A DNA stretch of 29,464 bases from Caulobacteraceae bacterium UBA5005 (GTDB lineage: Bacteria; Pseudomonadota; Alphaproteobacteria; Caulobacterales; Caulobacteraceae), in assembly GCA_002398405.1 (NCBI GenBank), contig DGYN01000044.1:1-29464 (forward strand), written 5' to 3'. The notes beneath the pieces were generated by a model that worked only from the letters and a program-made list of their open reading frames with translations, had not been told where the DNA came from and did not search any database. Shown here in pieces: positions 23,798-29,464 of the stretch (its first letter is position 1; each line of letters begins with the position of its first letter). Both the position numbers and the translations under genes were made by a program.

Positions 23798-24670
23798 TCA
23801 GCCCGCCAGAAGCTTCTCGATTGCCGCCCGCGCGTCCGCCGCCAGGTCAGGCCTGGCCAGGGCGAAGGCGACATTGGCCTTCAGAAGGCCGATCTTGTCG
23901 CCGCAGTCATAGGTGACCCCTTCATATTCCAGGGCGTGGAAGTCCTGAACGGCCAGAAGACGCGCCATGGCGTCGGTCAGCTGGATCTCGCCGCCCGCGC
24001 CCCGTTCCTGTGTTTCCAGTAGGTGGAAGATTTCCGGCTGCAGGATGTAGCGGCCGGAGACGATCAGGTTGGAGGGGGCTGTGCCGGGCTTGGGCTTTTC
24101 GACCATGCCGGTCATTTTGTTGAGGCGGCCCTCGCGCGCCTCCAGGCTGACGACGCCGTACCGGTGAGTCTCATCGTCGGGCACCGCTTCGACGGCGATG
24201 ATGTTGCCGCCGACCTTGTCATAGGCGGCGATAGCCTGAGAAAGGGCGCCGGGCGCGGCGGCCATCAGCATGTCTGGCAGGACGACGGCGAAGGGCTCGT
24301 CGCCGATGACCTCCCGCGCGCACCAGACCGCGTGGCCAAGGCCGAGCGGCCCCTGCTGACGGATAAAGCTCATCTCGCCGGGCTGGCCGACTTCGCCCAG
24401 CAGCTCCTCGAGAAGGTCCGTTTTGCCCTTGGCGCGCAGGGCGTCCTCGATCTCCGGCTGGCGGTCGAAGTAGTGCTCGATCATCTCCTGGCCGCGGCCG
24501 GTGATGAAGCAGATGTGCTCGATGCCCGCCTCGCGCGCCTCGGCGACGACATAGGAGAGAATCGGCCGGTCGACGACATTGAGCAGGTTCTTGGGGACGG
24601 ACTTGCCCACGGGCAGAACACGCGTGCCGAGGCCCGCGACGGGCATGACGGCTTTGCGAACCTTCTGCAT
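23798..24670 (-). CDS. galU: UTP--glucose-1-phosphate uridylyltransferase
   Basis: The 290-residue nucleotidyltransferase makes UDP-glucose from UTP and glucose-1-phosphate. It has the N-terminal nucleotide loop AGLGTRVLP, VVDRPILSYVVAEAREAGIEHICFITGR, the QQGPLGLGHAVWCA segment, the metal-binding VVLPDML, VEKPKPG, and GGEIQLTDAMARLL near the end. The signature is slightly unusual: LPVGKSVPKNLLNVVDRP where most GalU proteins have LPATKA-PKE(M/L)-P-VDKP. The start is ATG 24670, preceded by GGGGG. It is first in a galU-sqdB-SDR unit, with a good promoter candidate upstream. It is cytoplasmic and feeds exopolysaccharide, glycolipid and, through SqdB, sulfolipid synthesis. Confidence 0.95.
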   Translation of the reverse strand: MQKVRKAVMPVAGLGTRVLPVGKSVPKNLLNVVDRPILSYVVAEAREAGIEHICFITGRGQEMIEHYFDRQPEIEDALRAKGKTDLLEELLGEVGQPGEMSFIRQQGPLGLGHAVWCAREVIGDEPFAVVLPDMLMAAAPGALSQAIAAYDKVGGNIIAVEAVPDDETHRYGVVSLEAREGRLNKMTGMVEKPKPGTAPSNLIVSGRYILQPEIFHLLETQERGAGGEIQLTDAMARLLAVQDFHALEYEGVTYDCGDKIGLLKANVAFALARPDLAADARAAIEKLLAG

Positions 24671-24718
24671 CGAACCCCCGACAACCTGATGCTTAGACCT
24701 GAGTCTTGTGACAGCCCG

Positions 24719-24741
24719 GTTATAGTCACGCTCGACCTCAA
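24719..24741 (-). promoter_or_regulatory. Probable galU promoter, Caulobacter-type
   Basis: On the minus strand TTGAG (24741-24737), 10 bases, then ACTATAAC (24726-24719) fits the Caulobacter housekeeping pattern TTGAC-N10-14-GCTANAWC with two mismatches. Predicted RNA start is about 42 bases before the galU ATG. A GAGTC site lies in the leader near 24701. Confidence 0.5.
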
Positions 24742-24754
24742 CGCACGAGACCCT

Positions 24755-24779
24755 TCACGGTTTCGGGAACAAACCGTGA
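24755..24779. promoter_or_regulatory. Perfect 9-bp inverted repeat in galU/lipoprotein intergenic region
   Basis: TCACGGTTT-N7-AAACCGTGA lies just upstream of the galU -35 and 43 bases before the lipoprotein ATG. It is well placed as an operator for either gene. As an RNA hairpin it would sit in the lipoprotein leader. Confidence 0.4.
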
Positions 24780-24821
24780 TGCCGCCGGTTTGCGGAGCTT
24801 CAAGTCACCGGAGAGCCATAG

Positions 24822-25088
24822 ATGTCCCTTGTGAAGCCCTTGGCCGTGGCCGCCGTGCTGGGCCTTATCCTAATGGCCTGCGCCAAGAAGGAAGAAACGG
24901 CCGCCGTTGTTGAAGAGACCGCCGCCCCGCCCGCCTCCGACCCCGCCGCCATGAGCGGCAGCGCGCCGACCACGGTCAATCCGCTTCCGGATGGCACGGG
25001 CGCGACGGTGACCGGGGATGGGAGTTCCACGCCGCCCGCAGCTGGAACGCCTCCCAACGTCCCGACGCCCACCCAGGCGCCGAAGTAG
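24822..25088 (+). CDS. Small predicted lipoprotein, Pro/Thr/Ala-rich
   Basis: The 88-residue protein has a short hydrophobic signal and a lipobox (LILMAC, Cys20), followed by KKEETAAVVEETAAPP and a low-complexity Pro/Thr/Gly/Ser tail ending TPTQAPK. It should be lipid-anchored in the cell envelope with a disordered tail. GGAGAG stands 9-14 bases before the ATG. It lies alone, divergent from galU and convergent with glmS, separated from glmS by a large inverted repeat. I do not recognise a family; the protein is likely a variable envelope lipoprotein. Confidence 0.75.
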   Translation: MSLVKPLAVAAVLGLILMACAKKEETAAVVEETAAPPASDPAAMSGSAPTTVNPLPDGTGATVTGDGSSTPPAAGTPPNVPTPTQAPK

Positions 25089-25097
25089 GCTCGGTCC

Positions 25098-25180
25098 GGG
25101 ACATGTAACGCGCAGCGGTACGTGTACCGAAGCCATGCGCGCGCTCTGGGGGACACGTACCGCTGCGCGTTACATGTCCC
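25098..25180. repeat. BIME-like pair of inverted REP sequences with 28-bp arms
   Basis: The arms 25098-25125 and 25153-25180 are perfect 28-bp complements separated by 27 bases. Each arm also folds on itself (ACATGTAACGC-GCA-GCGGTACGTGT, one mismatch and one wobble), the arrangement expected of two REP units in opposite orientation. It sits between the convergent lipoprotein and glmS genes, where it can end transcription from both. REP pairs of this type are usually dispersed by a REP-associated tyrosine transposase encoded elsewhere; none is in the window. Confidence 0.8.
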
Positions 25181-25189
25181 CGATTGGCG

Positions 25190-27010
25190 CTACTCGACCG
25201 TCACCGATTTTGCGAGGTTGCGGGGCTGATCGACGTCGGCGCCTTTCAGCACGGCCACATGATAGGCCAGGAGCTGGATGGGGGCGGAGAAGACCAGGGG
25301 GGCGATCAGGGGATCGCAGGCGGGCGCGGTGACCACCACCTTTGCGCCGGCTGGCGCGTGGGCCGCGCCCTGTGGGTCAGTGATGAAGATCACCGGTCCG
25401 CCGCGGGCGATGACCTCGCTCATATTGGAGGCGGACTTTTCGAAATAGCTGTCCGAAGGGGCGAGGATCACCACCGGGGTGTGGGGATCGACGAGCGCGA
25501 TGGGGCCGTGCTTGAGTTCGCCGGCGGCATAGCCTTCGGCGTGGATATAGCTGATTTCCTTGAGCTTCAGGGCGCCTTCCAGGGCCAGGGCCGACATTGG
25601 CCCCCGCCCCAGATAGAGTACGTCACGGGCCTGGGCGACATCGACGGCGATCTCGCGGATGGCCTCTTCCAGATTGATGGATTCGGCGATCAGGCGGGGG
25701 GCCTCGATCAGCAGCTTGACCAGGCGGGCCTCCTCCGCGGCGTCGATCCGGCCGCGCGAGCGGGCCGCGGCGACGGCCAAGGCAATCAGCACGCTGACCT
25801 GGGCGGTGAAGGCCTTGGTCGAGGCGACGCCGATCTCCGGCCCACAGTGGATCGGCCAGACCACGTCGACCTCGCGGGCCATGGTCGATTCCTGCGCATT
25901 GACGATGACCGCGCTCGCCAGCCCCTTGGCCTTGCAGTAGCGAAGGGCGGCCAGCGTATCGGCGGTCTCGCCCGATTGCGACATGGCCAGCGTCAGGGTC
26001 TTGGGGCGCAGCGCCGGCTCGCGGTAGCGGAACTCCGAGGCGACCTCGACGTCGACCGGCAGGTCGGCCAGCTTCTCGATCATGTATTTGCCGATCAGGC
26101 CGGCGATGTAGGAGGTGCCGCAGGCGACGATCTGGACGCGCTCCAGGGCGGCGAAATCAACGGCGCCGGGGATGCGGGTGGTCAGGCTGACCGCGTCCAC
26201 GTAGCCGGCGATGGTGTGCTGGCAGCCCTCCGGCTGGTCATGGATTTCCTTCTCCATGAAGTGGCGGAAGTTGCCCTTTTCGACGAGGGCGGCCGAGGCC
26301 GAGACCTCGGTGATCTTGCGCTCCACCGGTTTGCCGGAGCGGTCGAAGATCCTGGCGCCGTCGTGGTCGATGGCGACGTAGTCGCCTTCCTCGAGATAGG
26401 TGACCTTGTTGGTGAAGGGGCCGACGGCGAGCGCGTCGGAGCCCAGATACATCTCGCCCTTGCCGTGGCCGACGACCAGGGGGCTGCCGTGGCGGGCGCC
26501 GAGGATCAGGTTTTCCTCGCCCTCGACGAGGATGCCGAGCGCATAGGCCCCGGTGATCTGGTCCAGGCAGGCTTTCAGCGCCTCAAGCGGCGGCTTGCCG
26601 GCGTTCAAAGCTTCGTCGATCAGGTGGGCAAGAACCTCGGTGTCGGTCTGGCTTTCGAAGACCCGGCCCTTGGCGGTGAGGGCCTCTTTCAGTTCGGCGT
26701 AGTTTTCGATGATGCCGTTGTGGACGACGGTGACGCGGCCGGACTGGTGCGGGTGGGCATTGGCTTCGGAGGGCGCGCCGTGGGTGGCCCAGCGGGTATG
26801 GCCGATGCCGGTCAGGGCGTTGAGGGGCTCGCCCTCGAGGCGGGCCTCCAGGGCCTTGATCTTGCCCAGCGCCCGGCGGCGGATAACCTTGCCGTCGACA
26901 AAGCCGGCCACCCCGGCCGAATCATAGCCGCGGTATTCCAGTCGCTTGAGGCTTTCGATCAGCCGCCCGGAAACCGAGCTCTTGCCGACGATGCCGATGA
27001 TTCCACACAT
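25190..27010 (-). CDS. glmS: Glutamine--fructose-6-phosphate aminotransferase (isomerizing)
   Basis: The 606-residue protein begins MCGIIGIVG, where Cys2 becomes the N-terminal glutaminase nucleophile. The glutaminase domain (residues 1-240) has RRLEYRGYDSAG-like, HTRWATHG and NGIIENY motifs. Two SIS domains follow (about 285-420 and 455-590) with CGTSYIAG, MSQSGETADTLAAL, STKAFTAQ and AEGYAAGELKHGPIALVD, ending KSVTVE as usual. It makes glucosamine-6-phosphate, the first step to UDP-GlcNAc for peptidoglycan and lipopolysaccharide. The frame stays open to 27277, but ATG 27010 is fixed by the Cys2 requirement. glmM, encoding the next enzyme, is divergent 115 bases away. Confidence 0.98.
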   Translation of the reverse strand: MCGIIGIVGKSSVSGRLIESLKRLEYRGYDSAGVAGFVDGKVIRRRALGKIKALEARLEGEPLNALTGIGHTRWATHGAPSEANAHPHQSGRVTVVHNGIIENYAELKEALTAKGRVFESQTDTEVLAHLIDEALNAGKPPLEALKACLDQITGAYALGILVEGEENLILGARHGSPLVVGHGKGEMYLGSDALAVGPFTNKVTYLEEGDYVAIDHDGARIFDRSGKPVERKITEVSASAALVEKGNFRHFMEKEIHDQPEGCQHTIAGYVDAVSLTTRIPGAVDFAALERVQIVACGTSYIAGLIGKYMIEKLADLPVDVEVASEFRYREPALRPKTLTLAMSQSGETADTLAALRYCKAKGLASAVIVNAQESTMAREVDVVWPIHCGPEIGVASTKAFTAQVSVLIALAVAAARSRGRIDAAEEARLVKLLIEAPRLIAESINLEEAIREIAVDVAQARDVLYLGRGPMSALALEGALKLKEISYIHAEGYAAGELKHGPIALVDPHTPVVILAPSDSYFEKSASNMSEVIARGGPVIFITDPQGAAHAPAGAKVVVTAPACDPLIAPLVFSAPIQLLAYHVAVLKGADVDQPRNLAKSVTVE

Positions 27011-27067
27011 AGGCTTTGGGATTCCCGTTGGGCGCCGATAGGCTCTAACGCCGCCCGCCTTTAGCAA

Positions 27068-27092
27068 TTGCTGACGAGTCGCGGGGTAAATC
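27068..27092 (+). promoter_or_regulatory. Possible glmM promoter, Caulobacter-type
   Basis: TTGCT (27068-27072), 12 bases, then GGTAAATC (27085-27092) matches TTGAC-N10-14-GCTANAWC with two mismatches. Predicted RNA start is about 28 bases before ATG 27126. A GAGTC (27076-27080) lies in the spacer and a GATTC (27020-27024) in the glmS leader; such sites are CcrM targets in Caulobacterales. Confidence 0.45.
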
Positions 27093-27125
27093 TGCGTTTC
27101 CACAAGTTTCTCGAGGCAGGACCCT

Positions 27126-28478
27126 ATGTCCAAACGCCAATACTTCGGCACCGACGGCATCCGCGGGGAGGCCAACCGCCATCCGATGAGCGCCGAAGTC
27201 GCCCTGCGGGTGGGCCTGGCCGCGGGCAAGATGTTCCGCCGCGACGAGAGCCGCCGCCACCTGGTGGTGATCGGCAAGGATACGCGGCTTTCCGGCTATA
27301 TGATCGAGCCCGCCCTGGTGGCTGGGTTCACCAGCGTCGGCATGGACGTGCGCCTGTTCGGACCGCTGCCGACGCCTGCGGTGGCGATGATGACGCGCAG
27401 TCTGCGCGCCGACCTGGGCGTGATGATCAGCGCCTCGCACAACGCCTTTTCCGACAATGGCATCAAGCTCTTCGGCCCCGACGGCTACAAGCTCTCCGAC
27501 GAGACCGAGCTGAAGATCGAGGCCTTTATGGACGAGGGCCTGGAGACCGGCCTTGCCGGGCCACGGGATCTTGGCCGCGTCGTCCGCGTCGACGACAGCC
27601 AGGCCCGCTATATCGAGATCGTCAAGGCGACCTTCCCCAAGGCCCTGTCGCTCAATGGCCTGCGCGTCGTCGTCGATTGCGCCAACGGGGCCGCCTACAA
27701 GGTCGCGCCGGCGGCCTTGCACGAGCTGGGCGCCGAGGTGATGTCGGTGGGCGTCACCCCCGACGGCTTCAATATCAACGACGAATGCGGCTCGACCCAT
27801 CCGGCGGCCATGGTCAAGGCGGTGAAGGAATACCGCGCCGACATCGGCATCGCGCTGGACGGCGACGCCGACCGGCTGATCATCTGCGACGAACGGGGGC
27901 AGATCGTCGACGGCGATCAGATCATGGCCATGATCGCCGGGGAGTGGGCGCAGGAGGGCAGGCTGGTCGGCGGCGGCGTCGTCGCCACGGTGATGTCGAA
28001 CCTGGGCCTGGAGCGGTTCCTGAACGCCAAGGGGCTCGATCTGCACCGCACCCAGGTGGGCGACCGCTATGTGATGGCGAAGATGCGCGACGGGGGCTTC
28101 AACCTCGGCGGTGAACAATCAGGGCATCTGATCCTGTCGGATTTCTCGACCACGGGAGACGGATTGCTGGCCGCCCTGCAGGTGCTGGCCGCGCGGGTCC
28201 GGTCTGGGAAGCCCCTGTCGACCCTGGCCCGCCAGTTCGAGCCGGTGCCGCAACGCCTGGAAAATATCCGCTTCACCGGCGGCAAGCCCCTGGAGGCCGA
28301 GAGCGTCCTTGCGGCGATCGCCGAGGCCGAAAAGAAGCTCTTGGGCCAGGGCCGCCTGCTGGTCCGGGCCTCGGGCACCGAGCCCCTGATCCGCATCATG
28401 GCCGAGGCGGACGACGAGCGCATGGTCGGCCAGGTGATCCGGGACATCGCCGGCGCCGTGAAAAAGGCGGCCATGTAG
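27126..28478 (+). CDS. glmM: Phosphoglucosamine mutase
   Basis: The 450-residue alpha-D-phosphohexomutase converts glucosamine-6-phosphate to glucosamine-1-phosphate. It begins MSKRQYFGTDGIRGEAN. The active-site phosphoserine is Ser104 in MISASHN; the metal loop is ALDGDADRLI (about 245); the sugar-binding loop is GGEQSGHLI (about 329); and the phosphate-binding loop is RASGTEPLIRIMAEA near the C-terminus. The start has AGGCAGGA just upstream. It diverges from glmS, so the two consecutive enzymes share one intergenic region. Domain order and length are normal. Confidence 0.98.
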   Translation: MSKRQYFGTDGIRGEANRHPMSAEVALRVGLAAGKMFRRDESRRHLVVIGKDTRLSGYMIEPALVAGFTSVGMDVRLFGPLPTPAVAMMTRSLRADLGVMISASHNAFSDNGIKLFGPDGYKLSDETELKIEAFMDEGLETGLAGPRDLGRVVRVDDSQARYIEIVKATFPKALSLNGLRVVVDCANGAAYKVAPAALHELGAEVMSVGVTPDGFNINDECGSTHPAAMVKAVKEYRADIGIALDGDADRLIICDERGQIVDGDQIMAMIAGEWAQEGRLVGGGVVATVMSNLGLERFLNAKGLDLHRTQVGDRYVMAKMRDGGFNLGGEQSGHLILSDFSTTGDGLLAALQVLAARVRSGKPLSTLARQFEPVPQRLENIRFTGGKPLEAESVLAAIAEAEKKLLGQGRLLVRASGTEPLIRIMAEADDERMVGQVIRDIAGAVKKAAM

Positions 28479-28522
28479 CGCTTACGCAAAGTACCGGTAG
28501 CCAAATCGCAAACTTCGTGTCA

Positions 28523-28570
28523 CTTTCGTAACAAATCACGGCGCAAGATCGTGAGACGGGAGTACGAAAG
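28523..28570 (+). promoter_or_regulatory. Nested inverted repeats in the leader of the small membrane protein gene
   Basis: CTTTCGTA (28523-28530) pairs with TACGAAAG (28563-28570), and inside it TCACG (28536-28540) pairs with CGTGA (28550-28554). The outer right arm runs into the ribosome site AGGGAG (28569-28574), so the structure could mask it. It could also be a protein-binding operator. No convincing promoter was seen in the 100-bp gap after glmM. Confidence 0.4.
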
Positions 28571-28578
28571 GGAGAGCG

Positions 28579-28779
28579 ATGCGTAATCTTTCCACCTTTA
28601 TTGCCTCGACCGCCAAGCACGGCGAGGACAAGCCCCTGGGACCCTGGTCGGTCGCCGCCTTTGTGGCGGTGGTGATCATCGGTTCGGCGGGGGCCGCGTT
28701 CTGGATCGGCAATTCAATGTCGAACCCGGCCTCGGCGCAGAATATCGCGCCGGTGGAATACGCCGACGAGGCGTTTTAG
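28579..28779 (+). CDS. Small single-span membrane protein
   Basis: The 66-residue protein has a polar N-terminus (MRNLSTFIASTAKHGEDKPLGP), one membrane helix (about 24-45, WSVAAFVAVVIIGSAGAAFWIG) and a polar C-terminus ending VEYADEAF. The helix without a signal-peptidase context suggests an inner-membrane protein. A strong ribosome site (GGGAGAG) precedes the ATG. I do not recognise a family. It lies between glmM and the convergent phosphohexomutase gene. Confidence 0.7.
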   Translation: MRNLSTFIASTAKHGEDKPLGPWSVAAFVAVVIIGSAGAAFWIGNSMSNPASAQNIAPVEYADEAF

Positions 28780-28795
28780 GGCCTCCAAGGGGGGG

Positions 28796-29464
28796 CTAGA
28801 CCTCTTGATTATAGGCGCCGACCTGCGGCCGCCTGCCCAGGCGCGGCTTCACCTCATCATGGAACAGGGCGCGCATGTCGGCGTCAGAGCTGGTGCTCTC
28901 GACCACGACCACGATCTCCGGCTTGTTCGATGAGGCGCGGACCAGGACCCAGGAGCCGTCCTCAAGCGCCACACGCACGCCGTTGACGGTGATGACTTCG
29001 GTGATGGAGCGGCCCAGCAGCTTGCCGCCTGAGGCTGCCAGGGCCTGGTATTCGGAAAGCACGCTATCGACCACCCCGTACTTTTCCTCGTCCGGGCAAT
29101 GCGGGCTCATGGTCAGGGAGGTGTAGGCGACGGGGAGGGCCTTTTTCAGGTCCGAAAGCTTCTTGCCCGGATTGCGCTCCAGCATGGCCAGGACCGCGGC
29201 GGCGGCGGTGAGGCCGCAGTCGTAGCCTCGGCCGAGCGGCTCATTCAGGAAAAAGTGGCCGGACTTTTCGAAGCCCGCGAGGGCGCCCAGTTCAGCGCTC
29301 TTGCGCTTGATGTAGCTATGGCCGGTCTTCCAATAGACGGTGGTGCAGCCGTTCTGATCGAGCACCGGGTCTGTGGCGTAGAGGCCGGTGGATTTGACAT
29401 CGACCACGAAGGTCGCGCCCTGGTGCAGGGGCGCGAGGTCGCGGGCCAGCATCAGGCCGATCTT
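28796..29464 (-). CDS. manB: Phosphomannomutase/phosphoglucomutase, N-terminus outside window
   Basis: This is the C-terminal 222 residues of an alpha-D-phosphohexomutase of the bifunctional PMM/PGM (ManB/AlgC) type; the frame is open to the window edge, so the catalytic serine and metal loop are missing. Visible are VVDVKSTGLY, WKTGHSYIKRKSAELGALAGFEKSGHFFLNEPLGRGYDCGLTAA (sugar-binding loop and following helix) and the C-terminal phosphate-binding loop VLVRASSNKPEIVVVVES. The enzyme interconverts mannose or glucose 6- and 1-phosphates for GDP-mannose and UDP-glucose. It could supply glucose-1-phosphate to GalU, encoded about 4 kb away. Paralogy with GlmM is distant. The symbol is a family guess. 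Confidence 0.85.
   Translation of the reverse strand, partial: KIGLMLARDLAPLHQGATFVVDVKSTGLYATDPVLDQNGCTTVYWKTGHSYIKRKSAELGALAGFEKSGHFFLNEPLGRGYDCGLTAAAAVLAMLERNPGKKLSDLKKALPVAYTSLTMSPHCPDEEKYGVVDSVLSEYQALAASGGKLLGRSITEVITVNGVRVALEDGSWVLVRASSNKPEIVVVVESTSSDADMRALFHDEVKPRLGRRPQVGAYNQEV

Noticed and set aside
25184..27064. Plus-strand open frame of 626 codons opposite glmS
   Set aside because: Antisense shadow: low-complexity Gly/Asp/Val sequence with no domain, opposite a fully conserved GlmS.
953..27080. Apparent frequency of GANTC sites in intergenic regions (near 953, 4324, 10824, 24701, 27020, 27076)
   Set aside because: At this base composition GANTC is expected about once per 300-350 bases by chance, so these sites alone do not prove CcrM-dependent control.
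27011..27277. Longer GlmS start
   Set aside because: The glutaminase needs Cys as residue 2 (MCGIIG), fixing the start at 27010.

Overview
The window looks like core chromosome of a GC-rich alphaproteobacterium, most likely a member of the Caulobacterales (Caulobacter/Phenylobacterium type). The grounds are a perfect CtrA box (TTAA-N7-TTAA) in front of an EipA/DUF1134 gene, an HWE-family histidine kinase, a DUF6481 protein, promoter-like sites close to the Caulobacter housekeeping pattern, and an infC gene that appears to start at AUU. There is no CRISPR array, prophage, insertion sequence, tRNA or rRNA. Most genes are recognisable. No clearly new multi-gene system was found. The unusual signals are local: a mirror-image protease pair, composite palindromic repeats, an insert in PheT, and unusual starts and overlaps.

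Layout. 1-6.2 kb: a partial class III alcohol dehydrogenase (minus) divergent from a tightly packed plus-strand run of a CPA2 K+/H+ antiporter with an RCK domain, a DODA-type dioxygenase and a PAP2 phosphatase. An orphan PAS-PAS-HWE histidine kinase follows and converges on a small DUF6481 gene. 6.2-8.9 kb: two divergently transcribed, homologous secreted trypsin-like proteases whose -35 elements sit back to back. 8.9-11.8 kb: lepA divergent from the eipA-like gene, then a 61-residue ORF and a 130-bp palindromic repeat.

11.9-20.7 kb is a translation block on the minus strand: infC ... rpmI-rplT-(terminator)-pheS-pheT-UPF0114. Between infC and rpmI lie an alkaline-phosphatase-superfamily enzyme, a family 2 glycosyltransferase and a protein with two CxxC pairs. 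20.8-21.6 kb holds an ABHD10-like hydrolase.

21.6-29.5 kb is mainly a sugar-nucleotide and envelope precursor region. It contains galU, sqdB (UDP-sulfoquinovose synthase) and an SDR gene in a row. A small lipoprotein and a BIME-like inverted repeat follow, then glmS and glmM in divergent orientation, a small membrane protein and the C-terminal part of a phosphomannomutase/phosphoglucomutase. GlmS and GlmM lead toward UDP-GlcNAc, GalU makes UDP-glucose, and SqdB converts UDP-glucose to the sulfolipid head-group donor. No stretch longer than about 180 bases lacks a gene.
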